44,938 nucleotides of DNA, taken from positions 1 through 44,938 of the forward strand of contig JALWZG010000081.1 in the NCBI GenBank assembly GCA_027002825.1, read 5' to 3'. The notes below the pieces were generated by a model that was not told the origin of the DNA, ran no database searches, and worked only from the letters and a program-made list of their open reading frames with translations. This document shows positions 1 through 8,216 of this stretch, piece by piece (positions within the stretch are counted from its first letter, which is position 1; each line of letters begins with the position of its first letter). Source of the DNA: Caldifarciminota bacterium. Lineage in GTDB: Bacteria; Hydrothermota; Hydrothermia; LBFQ01. The translations under genes were made by a program, and so were the position numbers.

Positions 1-438
1 GTTCCTTGGGTCCCTGTCGGGGTCGTTCACCACTACAGGTGAGAGTATCCGGAAGGTGTCCTCCCCCCTGTACTCCCTCCATACGGGTGAGACTTCGGTT
101 AGCCTGAACTTCCTTATCTCCTCCTTGCGGATCCTATCCCATCCCATTCCCCGTTTGAGGCCCATCGCGAAGTTGAACATGGCCGTCAGGATTTCGGGGT
201 CGCCGCTGGAGAAGAGGAAGTCCATCCGTCCTATCCCCGTTATCTCGTTTTTGCCGAACTTGACCCCCCTGTTGAAGAGGACGGCGAAGGTGTAGGGTTT
301 CACGAGGCGGTTCTCAAAGATGTGGGGGAAGCGGGGCAGGAGGGCCGACTTTACGAAGGAGATGAAGATCCCCCTGTAATCAATCGGAAGGCTCTCCGGT
401 TGCCCTCCCGTAGGTTTGAACCTGATCTTAAGCCTCAT
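1..438 (-). CDS. cas6: Cas6 CRISPR RNA endonuclease (partial, C-terminus off the left edge)
   Basis: Cas6 cuts precursor CRISPR RNA within its repeats. Reading the minus strand from an ATG at 438 gives an open frame of 146 codons that runs off the window edge. It starts MRLKIRFKPTGG and continues through a typical RAMP-type beginning, with a later stretch GLKRGMGWDRIR. The start overlaps the end of cas5 by 11 bases, and GGAGG lies about 9 bases upstream. Being last in a cas3-cas8-cas11-cas7-cas5 series with no gap strongly supports Cas6. The catalytic and glycine-rich C-terminal parts are not visible. Family membership is inferred from the N-terminus, the pre-GLKRGMG region and the context. 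Confidence 0.82.
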   Translation of the reverse strand, partial: MRLKIRFKPTGGQPESLPIDYRGIFISFVKSALLPRFPHIFENRLVKPYTFAVLFNRGVKFGKNEITGIGRMDFLFSSGDPEILTAMFNFAMGLKRGMGWDRIRKEEIRKFRLTEVSPVWREYRGEDTFRILSPVVVNDPDRDPRN

Positions 439-1207
439 CTTGCCCTGCCTCCGTTAGGGTTGTGAGGAACACCGGCATATCGGCCTCCTCGTCAAAGCGA
501 GTTTTGACCTCGCCAGCGAACCCGGAGGAGACGAGGTAGGCCCGTACGAAGTCAAAGGTCCTTACGCCGTCTATGAGCCTGTAGAAGGTGGGCAGGCGGT
601 AGGCCAGTCCAACTCCGGGGGCCTTATCCTCCGGTACGTAGAAGAACCAATCGGGGTACCCACGGACGGGTTTCTCGGTGTCGCTAAGCGGAACTATGGC
701 AACGTCCTCAATCACCACCCAGTCCTCGGCCCGGCCGAGATGGAGGGGCGAGAGCCACCTTTCGGGGCTGTGAAGGGCGTCCTCTATGGTCTTTAGGAAG
801 CCAGCGTCGTCGTGATGGACGTATATAAGCAGATGGACGTCGTTTAAGATGTCTATGGACACGGGGGACTGACCGCCCGGATGCTCTATCAGGCCGTTTA
901 TCCTCCGGTTCGTCGCAGAGCCGAACCTGTCCCGATGGGATTTCTTACTCAAGTTCCTGAACCAGATGTACTCCGTCGTCTTGGCGGCGAACCTGCCGGC
1001 TACGGACAGTTTGATGCGCTTCAACTCCCTGAAGTTCCCGTCCTCCGGCTCACCTTCCCCCTTGAGGTTCCTTATGCCGAGGACGTTGCAGAGCATACCA
1101 ATAACGGTTGAGTAGGGGGGTATGGGGTAGGTGTGCCGACGCTTGTAGGTGAAGGGTAGGCGATAGTGGGCCTGGGGCTGGTAGAGTTTAAGGCGTAATA
1201 CCTTCAT
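428..1207 (-). CDS. cas5: Cas5 (type I-B, Cas5t-like) Cascade subunit
   Basis: Cas5 caps the 5' handle of the crRNA in Cascade and contacts Cas8 and the first Cas7. The 259-residue product opens MKVLRLKLYQPQAHYRLPF, then has YPIPPYSTVIGMLCNVLGI. That pattern (an N-terminal beta strand followed by the PPYSTVIGML helix) is typical of the Cas5 RAMP fold. The start lies 2 bases after the cas7 stop, and the end overlaps the cas6 start. The close spacing implies translational coupling, since no strong Shine-Dalgarno sequence is seen. The length is normal for Cas5. The I-B/Tneap assignment follows from its Cst2-like Cas7 neighbour. Confidence 0.9.
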   Translation of the reverse strand: MKVLRLKLYQPQAHYRLPFTYKRRHTYPIPPYSTVIGMLCNVLGIRNLKGEGEPEDGNFRELKRIKLSVAGRFAAKTTEYIWFRNLSKKSHRDRFGSATNRRINGLIEHPGGQSPVSIDILNDVHLLIYVHHDDAGFLKTIEDALHSPERWLSPLHLGRAEDWVVIEDVAIVPLSDTEKPVRGYPDWFFYVPEDKAPGVGLAYRLPTFYRLIDGVRTFDFVRAYLVSSGFAGEVKTRFDEEADMPVFLTTLTEAGQDEA

Positions 1208-1209
1208 GC

Positions 1210-2316
1210 TTATCCGGTGCTTTTAAGGCCTATGCCCTCAAGGAACTTTTCCCAGTCGGACTCGTAATCCAAGCCGGCGGCCTCGGCGCCGAGTCTCTCC
1301 GCCCACCAGACGAAGGCTTTTCTGCCCTCTTTGTACTCTTCCTGATACCAACTGTTGGCGAGGGCGTCCCTTATACCCTTTACGACGAGCTTACGCTTCT
1401 CCTCGTCCGGCTCAAGGTAGATGTAGGGGTGGAATACGGGGGACGGTACCCTGACGGCTCCGGCGATGATGAAGAGGGGTACGATGGTATTGGCCTCGTT
1501 GGAGGATTGGGCGTAAAGACCGTTCTTTATGGCGTCCAGGAGGTCTCTGATGCGTTTCTGCTTTTCTTTCTCATCTACAGTAAAGGTTATTTTTACGTGA
1601 TCGGATCCCTCCTCTCTCTCTACTCCTGCGCGAATAGGGTGGGTTACTACCTCAACCTTTTTGTTTTTGGAAACATAGGAAACTTTGATGATCCCGTTAT
1701 CTCTCTCTATCTGTAGGTTATAGGTTGCTTTGTTTTTCTTTATCGTAGTGGCAAAGATCCACTCGTCCCTTCCGAGCCTCTCGGCATCTATGGTGAAGGA
1801 TACCTTGTAGAAGGAGAGATGCTCCTCCTTCTGGTAGGGGTTGGGTGTGGCCTCACCGTGGGTGCGTCTGACCATATCGTGGTTGGCGTAGAAGGCCATA
1901 TCGCCAAGGTACGGCTCAAGGGAGACGGCCTTGGTTATACCTACGGGAGCTTTACGGATGATAGAAGGAGCGACAGCGCTTTCTCCTTTTTCTGACTTGG
2001 AGTTTTTCTTTTCCGGTGTATACATATACCCGAAGGCGTCCAGTTCCTCGCTGGTGATGATGTCGTCTTGAGTTATGTCAAACTGAATAACGTCCCCGTC
2101 CGCTTTCACCTTCGCCGGCCTCCAACCACTCGCCTTTACGAGTGTCTGGAACAGGTAGTGCCTTATGGCGGGTTTTCCGATGAAGGATAGGGTGCGGTTT
2201 CCCCGTGTTAGCTTCTTAACCGATAGGATGTTGCCTCCTATCTTCTCGTCCCTGTTGAGGGCGTTCCCCTCAAATATGAGGGTTACGGTGATGTTGGGAA
2301 TCTTCCTGTTGCTCAT
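1210..2316 (-). CDS. cas7: Cas7 (Cst2/DevR family) Cascade backbone subunit
   Basis: Cas7 polymerises along the crRNA spacer to form the Cascade backbone. The 368-residue protein starts MSNRKIPNITVTLIFEGNAL, with ALNRDE and GGNILSVKKLTRGNRT following, which is the typical Cst2/DevR start of type I-B systems. Later motifs (KAVSLEPYLGDMAFYANHDM; HPYIYLEPDEEKRKLVVKG) also fit the family. Its ATG overlaps the upstream stop in an ATGA junction, and AAAGGAGGTGAAGC precedes it, a strong ribosome binding site. Expression is therefore likely coupled to the small gene before it and boosted, in line with the many Cas7 copies per complex. The middle (about 1560-1740) is more AT-rich than the flanks. Confidence 0.93.
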   Translation of the reverse strand: MSNRKIPNITVTLIFEGNALNRDEKIGGNILSVKKLTRGNRTLSFIGKPAIRHYLFQTLVKASGWRPAKVKADGDVIQFDITQDDIITSEELDAFGYMYTPEKKNSKSEKGESAVAPSIIRKAPVGITKAVSLEPYLGDMAFYANHDMVRRTHGEATPNPYQKEEHLSFYKVSFTIDAERLGRDEWIFATTIKKNKATYNLQIERDNGIIKVSYVSKNKKVEVVTHPIRAGVEREEGSDHVKITFTVDEKEKQKRIRDLLDAIKNGLYAQSSNEANTIVPLFIIAGAVRVPSPVFHPYIYLEPDEEKRKLVVKGIRDALANSWYQEEYKEGRKAFVWWAERLGAEAAGLDYESDWEKFLEGIGLKSTG

Positions 2317-2834
2317 GCTTCACCTCCTTTGTTTTGACAACCTGTTTCAGATATAGCAGAGAACACCCCGCTAAGGAAGGAGTACAGAAGCGTACGGAAA
2401 ACGTCGTCCGGATAGACCGGTTGGAAGATCCTGCTTAGGTCCTCCGGGACCCCCTTGTTGGCGGCGAAGAAGATCCGCAGTATCATACCGAAGACGATAT
2501 CCCTGTGGCCGTGGCGGGCGAGTTCCATTATGCGGTATCCCATCTTCTCAAAGGAGGAACAGATGTCGGGGTTATCCCGCGCTATGGCGTAGCCCGTCCT
2601 CCTTAGGCCGTTGGCGAGGTCGCTGGTGTTCTTGAGGGTGAGGCGACGGTAGATGTTGTAGAGTTCCCTTCTGCTCTGGGGGTCGTTGGCTATCTCGTAG
2701 GCTAACTTTATAAGTCCTGCGGTATTCCGGTAAAGGCGACCCAGTTCCTTAATCCACTCCTCGGCCTCCCCTGGGGTCAGTTGCCCGCTCTCGGCCTTCC
2801 TCTTAAACTCCTCAAAGGTTATCATACCTGTCAT
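2313..2834 (-). CDS. Stand-alone small-subunit-like protein (Cas11b-like, Cas8b C-terminal piece)
   Basis: This predicted all-helical protein of 173 residues sits between cas8 and cas7. I start it at ATG 2834 rather than TTG 2840 because GGAGGAGG is 6 bases upstream of the ATG. It overlaps the end of cas8 by 23 bases. Its second half (GYRIMELARHGHRDIVFGMI, then KGVPEDLSRIF, then DVFRTLLYSFLSG) resembles, to my recollection, the C-terminal helical region of intact Cst1/Cas8b proteins. In known type I-B systems that region is made separately, as Cas11b, from an internal start within cas8b. Here it appears to be a separate gene. The likely role is the inner belly of Cascade, stabilising the R-loop. 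Function is inferred from position, fold pattern and remembered family features, not an alignment. Confidence 0.6.
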   Translation of the reverse strand: MTGMITFEEFKRKAESGQLTPGEAEEWIKELGRLYRNTAGLIKLAYEIANDPQSRRELYNIYRRLTLKNTSDLANGLRRTGYAIARDNPDICSSFEKMGYRIMELARHGHRDIVFGMILRIFFAANKGVPEDLSRIFQPVYPDDVFRTLLYSFLSGVFSAISETGCQNKGGEA

Positions 2835-4203
2835 ATTCAACCTCCTCCTTTAAAACGTCCGATATAGCGGCATAAAGTTGGAATAATCTTTGAGGCGTAT
2901 AAAAGTCTATCTTTTTCTTACCTTTCTTTTCCTTCTTGCTCTTTTCTTCTTCTTTCTCATCCTTGAGATTCATCCTCTCCCTTAGCATACGCTCCCCCAT
3001 ACGTAAAATGCCCTCAAAATCGCCCTTGAGGACGAGGTTGAGGACGTCGTATCGGTTAATTCTGCTCAACAGGGACGCCACCTTCCTGTTAGTTATAATT
3101 CTAACGACCTCGTAAGGTAGGGAGAAGAAATTTATTTCGTCCCCTCTCTTAAGGACAACCTCTATGTTCATCGCCGTCCAACGGGACAGCTCACGGTTGA
3201 GGCGTAGAGTCATTTCAATTAGGGACATACCGAGGATCTGCTCAACTCGTTTGGCCTTTTCCCTCCCATAAATCTCACGGGCGTATCTGTTAAGGTACCA
3301 CATAATTTTAAACGAGGGGGCGTTGATGAAGATAAGAGAATTTTTACCAAGATCAGTCATACCTATATGTCTATGTATTACAAAGAATTCGCATTTTTTG
3401 CAATAATATGACAAAGAACTAAGATTCCAAGCAGAATTTGGAAAACCATCCGCGGGAAACAGATCGGACGAGAACATATAATTTAGGGGATAAACTTTTC
3501 CTCTATGACCGCAAAATATACAAACACCCACTTTTGACTTATTTCTATTGGCAAATGGCTCAAGATTTTTGAAATCTTCAATAATTTTCCCAAGATCTCT
3601 CCATCTGGTGTTATTTATCATATTTTTGTATATATCATTTAAAGCCCCTAAACCTTGGCGTAAATATCTGTGAAGAAGGTAATCTCTCCATACATCCGGC
3701 GGGATGAAATCACAAATGTTAATAATTTCCTCCTTGTCATTACTGTTGTATATGGAGACCAGTTTATTTTCAATTTCCAAAATCTTGTAATTTCTTGAAT
3801 TTCCGTGAAAAATATCAACTTTCTTCTTTTTAATTCTTATTGGACTGTTTTTCTTTCTGCTATCACTTTGAATTTCACTTATTAAAAGATCCTTGATATC
3901 TGATACTTTTAATGGCTTACATACCTCCATAGAAAACTTTCTTCCAGTAGTTTGCTGTAAATACGACCACCAGTATGAAGGTAATCCCTCTAAAATCGTA
4001 CCCTTAAGATCATCAGAAGTTTTATTAAAATTTTCCTCTAAAATCTTCGTTTCCACCTCCACCCCTCCATCCTCCCTCAACATCCCCTCAACGTCCTCTC
4101 CCATGGCGTCCAACACCCTCAAGAACCCCACAACACCGGCGTTGTAGAGCCAGTTCGCAGGATAGAGCGTCAGCTTAGATGATGAAAGCGTCATCTTCGT
4201 CAT
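2812..4203 (-). CDS. cas8b: Cas8b (Cst1-type CXXC-CXXC) Cascade large subunit
   Basis: Cas8 recognises the PAM on target DNA and helps recruit Cas3. The protein has 463 residues. It starts near LTLYPANWLYNAGVVGFLRV, the usual Cst1 N-terminus, and has two CXXC pairs: C228/C231 (CIFCG) and C268/C271 (CKKC), a probable zinc site that defines the family. A very charged linker (about 415-431) precedes the last 30 residues. AAGGAGGT lies just upstream of the ATG, which overlaps the end of cas3 by 29 bases. The protein seems to lack the C-terminal helical section, which matches the separate gene at 2313-2834. Residues about 48-300 are encoded by DNA far more AT-rich than the flanks. Confidence 0.85.
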   Translation of the reverse strand: MTKMTLSSSKLTLYPANWLYNAGVVGFLRVLDAMGEDVEGMLREDGGVEVETKILEENFNKTSDDLKGTILEGLPSYWWSYLQQTTGRKFSMEVCKPLKVSDIKDLLISEIQSDSRKKNSPIRIKKKKVDIFHGNSRNYKILEIENKLVSIYNSNDKEEIINICDFIPPDVWRDYLLHRYLRQGLGALNDIYKNMINNTRWRDLGKIIEDFKNLEPFANRNKSKVGVCIFCGHRGKVYPLNYMFSSDLFPADGFPNSAWNLSSLSYYCKKCEFFVIHRHIGMTDLGKNSLIFINAPSFKIMWYLNRYAREIYGREKAKRVEQILGMSLIEMTLRLNRELSRWTAMNIEVVLKRGDEINFFSLPYEVVRIITNRKVASLLSRINRYDVLNLVLKGDFEGILRMGERMLRERMNLKDEKEEEKSKKEKKGKKKIDFYTPQRLFQLYAAISDVLKEEVEYDRYDNL

Positions 4204-6883
4204 CTTCTAACCTCCTTTTGGTATGTTCTAAACCTATCTCTTTTTCGTAGTCATCTTTCACCACAAAAATACCACTCAACCAACGTTTAAGTCTTCTTTT
4301 ACCCTCATCTTTGAGATTCTCTTCTCCTTCCTCTTCATAAATTTTCCTGTAAAGATGCTCATACTTCCCACCTTCCTCCATCGCTTTCATTTCAATAAAT
4401 CTTAAAATTCCATAACTTACCCACTTCCAAGGCACACTTACGATGTACTTTGACAGAACATCTCGTTTAAAGTGAGCGTAATTTTGATTGGGATCGTTGA
4501 GATCAAAACTTAAAACGGCGTTTATGAAATCTTCAAGGAGGTTCTCCGGTACGGCATCTACCTCGTATATCTCCCTGAATATCCTCTGGGCTTCGGCTTT
4601 CCTCCCGGATACCCATCCCTCGTCCAAAACTGCGAGGGTGTCGTAGAAGGTTCTTATGTATTTACTCTCATCAGCTAGGGCATCAAGAGTGGCGTAGAAG
4701 CCCCTGACTATGGCGTACTTGTCGTACTCGGAGAGGGGGAAGGACAGGGCGTCCTTGCCGTCCTTACGTTTCTTTGGCTTCAAGGTACTTAAAAGCTTAC
4801 TCTCAAAGGTGTCCGTATCGTAGTTGCCCTTTCTGGATTTGTATCCCACCGGTTCGTAGAAGTTCCGCCGTACGAAGTCCGGAGTTATACCCTCTTTAGG
4901 TACCTCTACCTCCCCCCACCTCCACAGCCACGCGAGGGACCACAGCATCAGGTCCTTCTCCTTCTGGTAGGGCGATGTGTGGGCGAGTTTGTTCTCTTTC
5001 TCCTTCACCCACACCCATACGAAGACGTTAGGCCCTGCGGTCAGGTCCAGACCCTCCTCCGGTATATCCATCTCCTCCCCACTGCTCTTATCCCACACTT
5101 TGCCGTCCCTGTAGAAGTACCTCCGCATCACCCTGCCCATCCTCTGGACGAGGGCGTCAAGCGGGGCGAGGTCCGTAAACAGGACGTCCCCATCTATATC
5201 AAGGGACGCCTCAACCACCTGCGTGGCTACGAGGATCTTGCCTTCGTCCTCGTCCTCCGGCTTCGGGTTCCCGAAGGCCTCCATCACCTCCCCCTCCCTC
5301 CTCCTGCGGTCCTCAAGGGTGAATCTGGAGTGGAGGAGATAGACGGGTACCCCCTCGTCCTTCAACCTCTTCTTCAACTCCTTATAGGTCTCCTGGGCGG
5401 AGACGACGGTGTTCCTTATCACTATTACCCTCTTGCCCTCCCTCGCGTGCCTCAAGATCTCCTCAATTTCCCTGCCAAACTCGGGGGCGATTTCCTGCTT
5501 CTTTTCTTCCCCCTTTTCTTTATCGTCCCTCTTGATCTTGATAAACCGCAGCTCTATGCTGTGCTTCCTTATCTGTCTGAAGTCCTCCTCGTTATCCTCG
5601 TAGATGTTGAGTATAGGGATCTCCCCGACCCTGTTTATGACCTCCTCCCTTACGAACTCCGGCAGGGTGGCCGTCATGAGGAGGAAGTTGCCGCCCATCT
5701 TTACGGTGTCCTCAAGGAACTTGACGATTATGGCCGCCGCCCTGGGGTCGTAGGCCTGCACCTCATCAACCGTCAGCCTTGAGTAGGAGATTACGGCGTA
5801 TATCTTCTCAAACGTGGGAGGTTTCAGGGCGTAGGGGAAGAACTGGTCCCCCGTTGAGACCAGGAACGGGTGCGCGAGTTGGCGGGCGAGGGCGTAGGAT
5901 GTGAAGTCTTCGCCCCTCTCAAGGTAGAAGACGTCGGCGTCGGAGTGGAGGAGGCCAAGCTTTTCCGTCCCGAATACGTCCTCCGCCCTTTGGAACATCT
6001 GATTCACGGCAGCCCTCAAGGGGAGGGTGTATATGGCCTTGGAGCCGGCGGACCAGAGGAAGGCGAACTCCGTTTTGCCATAGCCCGTGGGGGCGACGAG
6101 GATGAGGTTCCCGTTCGTTTCCTTCAACTTTGCAAACTGCCAAGCCCCCTCCCCTATCCTCTTCTTTATCGCCCCATGCACCTCATCCCTGTCCCTCGGC
6201 GGTATCTCAACATCGGAGAAGGAAACCCCCTCCTCTTCCTCAACCCAAGAGGCGAAGTGATCCGCCCTCTGGAGTAGGCCACGGATGAGTACGCCCCTCC
6301 TGTTCCTATCCGTTATCTCCCTGTCGGAGATCTGGGACAGGATGCCGTAGGGTGGCGGTGCGATGCGAAATAGATCCAAACCCCTGGCCAGAGATTCGGT
6401 TGTGTTCTCGTTCAACTTATAGGCCTTCCCCATCTCGTTTTTGAGGTTTTCAAGGAGGGCGTCCCTGAAATTCGTATCTTTCAACAGTCTCTTTGCCAGT
6501 TCGTTCAGGGCGCTCCAGCCCTTCCCGATTATCTCCTCAAACTTTTCCCTCCAGTGGTGATACGCAACGGCTACCCTAACGTCATCAGAAAAATCCCCCG
6601 GCACAAAGAGGAGGGAGACGAAGGAGTGGGGTACGTTTAAGGTGAGGTCAAAAGGCTCGTAGCCCGTATTCTTCAGGATGTATATCTGGAAGTAGGGGAG
6701 TACCTTACCCAAGTCGTGATACTCTATAGCCTTCAGGATCTCGTTCTCAATGCCCTCAAAGTCCTCAAGGGGGTTCCGGCCCGTGCGTTTGAGGTGAGAC
6801 TTCAGGGAGAGGAAAGTTTTTTTCACATCTTCGGTGTGTCTCTTGAGGGATACCCCGGTACTTTTGGCGAGGATTTTAGCCAT
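4175..6883 (-). CDS. cas3: Cas3 fused HD nuclease-helicase
   Basis: Cas3 is recruited by Cascade, unwinds target DNA 3'-5' and degrades it. Counting from ATG 6883 (902 residues), the HD nuclease residues are H16, H56-D57 (EYHDLGK), H86 and H109/H110, with D208 in RADHF. Helicase motifs follow: APTGYGKT at 264-271, DEVQ at 373-376, MTATLP near 403 and QRMGRVMR at 580-587. A Cas3 C-terminal domain completes it. An upstream ATG at 6895 would overlap a TATAAT box, so the fifth-codon ATG is preferred, giving a nearly leaderless mRNA. It is the first gene of the cas operon and begins 64 bases after the nosD stop. The last third is AT-rich, continuing into cas8. Confidence 0.95.
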   Translation of the reverse strand: MAKILAKSTGVSLKRHTEDVKKTFLSLKSHLKRTGRNPLEDFEGIENEILKAIEYHDLGKVLPYFQIYILKNTGYEPFDLTLNVPHSFVSLLFVPGDFSDDVRVAVAYHHWREKFEEIIGKGWSALNELAKRLLKDTNFRDALLENLKNEMGKAYKLNENTTESLARGLDLFRIAPPPYGILSQISDREITDRNRRGVLIRGLLQRADHFASWVEEEEGVSFSDVEIPPRDRDEVHGAIKKRIGEGAWQFAKLKETNGNLILVAPTGYGKTEFAFLWSAGSKAIYTLPLRAAVNQMFQRAEDVFGTEKLGLLHSDADVFYLERGEDFTSYALARQLAHPFLVSTGDQFFPYALKPPTFEKIYAVISYSRLTVDEVQAYDPRAAAIIVKFLEDTVKMGGNFLLMTATLPEFVREEVINRVGEIPILNIYEDNEEDFRQIRKHSIELRFIKIKRDDKEKGEEKKQEIAPEFGREIEEILRHAREGKRVIVIRNTVVSAQETYKELKKRLKDEGVPVYLLHSRFTLEDRRRREGEVMEAFGNPKPEDEDEGKILVATQVVEASLDIDGDVLFTDLAPLDALVQRMGRVMRRYFYRDGKVWDKSSGEEMDIPEEGLDLTAGPNVFVWVWVKEKENKLAHTSPYQKEKDLMLWSLAWLWRWGEVEVPKEGITPDFVRRNFYEPVGYKSRKGNYDTDTFESKLLSTLKPKKRKDGKDALSFPLSEYDKYAIVRGFYATLDALADESKYIRTFYDTLAVLDEGWVSGRKAEAQRIFREIYEVDAVPENLLEDFINAVLSFDLNDPNQNYAHFKRDVLSKYIVSVPWKWVSYGILRFIEMKAMEEGGKYEHLYRKIYEEEGEENLKDEGKRRLKRWLSGIFVVKDDYEKEIGLEHTKRRLEDDEDDAFII

Positions 6884-6893
6884 ACAAGGGAGC

Positions 6894-6899
6894 ATTATA
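6894..6899 (-). promoter_or_regulatory. cas operon -10 box
   Basis: TATAAT on the minus strand, 10 bases before ATG 6883. No clear TTGACA sits at the usual distance. It supports a start about 3-4 bases ahead of the cas3 ATG. Confidence 0.6.
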
Positions 6900-6947
6900 A
6901 GGTAGGAGGTTTAATACACTTTGTGGATGAAAACGGAAAAACTTACA

Positions 6948-8210
6948 CTATGAACGGTTTATCTCCACCTTCGGCCTCAGCCTTGGAGGCACTTTCAAAG
7001 GAAACGGCCTCATGGCCGGCCTCTCGTCCTTTATGGCCTCAGGTATAAGCGAGGGCAGGACCTTCTCCGTTAGGTCCATTATCTGGACCAGAGGACTCCT
7101 TATGAGGACCATGAGGGCGGGAACCCGTGTGGAAATGACAGAAAAGAGTTTAACGGGCCTGAAGGGGACATCTCCAACGCCGTCCTTGTCCACGTCGTAC
7201 CCTCTGTACGCACTCCAGTAGTTCCCGTTTATGTCGTTGAAACTGCTGAAGTTGTTCGTAACGAAGTCAAACGTGTTCCCCACGATGTTGTTGCGGGTTA
7301 TCACGTTGTCGGTTGAATTCGCCCACAGCCTTATGGCTATACCGTTTTCCTTCAAAATGTTATCGTGAATTTTATTCCTCACGGAACCCTCAAGATAAAA
7401 GCCGTAGGTGTTGCGGTAGAGGTAATTGCCGTAGATTTCGCTGTCGTAAATCTCCTTGAGAAGGAAGCCGAAGGTCGCCCCTCCCCAGTGGTGTTCAAAC
7501 CTGTTGTACCGCACCGTCACCCTCTTGGAGTACATCACGGCTATACCCACACCGTTGTTCACGAAGGTGTTGTACTCGTACAGGTCGTCGTGGGAGAACA
7601 TGAAGTGTATGCCGTAGCGCACGTTCTTGGTTGAGTGGTTATAACGAAAAACGGAATTCGTCACAAATTCAAGGTATATCCCGTCCCTGTGGCCCTGAAG
7701 GTGGTTGTTCTCCACCAACATGCTGTCGCAGTTCCACATGTGTATGGCGTTTCCCGTAGTCGTCTCCACCTTTGCAAAACCCACGACAACGTTATCCCTC
7801 ACCACACCCCCCTTTGACTTCTCATAGTATATCGCCCAGAAGTTGTCCCAGAACTCATTTCCCTCCACCCTGCAGCCCGTACACTGCGTGATCTTCACGG
7901 CGGCGATATCCCTCGTCATACTCCTGCCGCTGTTCTTAAACACAAAACCCCTTATCAGTACACTGTCCGCTTTTAAAACGTGAAACATCTGATATTTGTA
8001 TTCACCGTCAATCACGGGCTTGTTGATGCCTATGAGAGATATTCCGGACTTTTCAACAACGATCTCCCCCTCGCGGTACACCCCACCCTTCACGAAGATG
8101 GTATCCCCAGATTTTACGTTCTGAAGTGCAGCTTTTATGCTTTTGTAGGTGCATCCATCCTCGCAGACGCTGACGCTTGTAGCAAACAGGAATAAAGCGG
8201 GCGCAGACAT
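6948..8210 (-). CDS. nosD: NosD, periplasmic copper-site maturation protein
   Basis: NosD works with the NosFY ABC transporter to supply sulfur for the CuZ centre of nitrous oxide reductase. The 420-residue protein has a short hydrophobic N-terminus (MSAPALFLFATSVSV) serving as an export signal. A right-handed beta-helix of CASH type follows, with repeated units such as NGVGIAVMYSKRVTVRYNRF and GNYLYRNTYGFYLEG. It starts 6 bases after the nosL stop and ends the minus-strand nos arm. The signal sequence lacks the usual basic residues. The helix repeats and the neighbours nosL and nosZ make the assignment secure. Confidence 0.95.
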   Translation of the reverse strand: MSAPALFLFATSVSVCEDGCTYKSIKAALQNVKSGDTIFVKGGVYREGEIVVEKSGISLIGINKPVIDGEYKYQMFHVLKADSVLIRGFVFKNSGRSMTRDIAAVKITQCTGCRVEGNEFWDNFWAIYYEKSKGGVVRDNVVVGFAKVETTTGNAIHMWNCDSMLVENNHLQGHRDGIYLEFVTNSVFRYNHSTKNVRYGIHFMFSHDDLYEYNTFVNNGVGIAVMYSKRVTVRYNRFEHHWGGATFGFLLKEIYDSEIYGNYLYRNTYGFYLEGSVRNKIHDNILKENGIAIRLWANSTDNVITRNNIVGNTFDFVTNNFSSFNDINGNYWSAYRGYDVDKDGVGDVPFRPVKLFSVISTRVPALMVLIRSPLVQIMDLTEKVLPSLIPEAIKDERPAMRPFPLKVPPRLRPKVEINRS

Positions 8211-8216
8211 GGCGTT

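Noticed and set aside
5752-5770. Cas3 motif II reading DEVQ instead of DEAH/DEVH
   Set aside because: DEVQ-type variants occur in other Cas3 proteins as far as I recall, so not treated as a defect.
4979-5782. Plus-strand frame of 267 codons inside cas3
   Set aside because: Proline/leucine-rich composition and no start signal. It is opposite the conserved helicase motifs.
1-6950. Possible CRISPR array near the cas genes
   Set aside because: No spaced direct repeats were seen between or beside the genes in this window.
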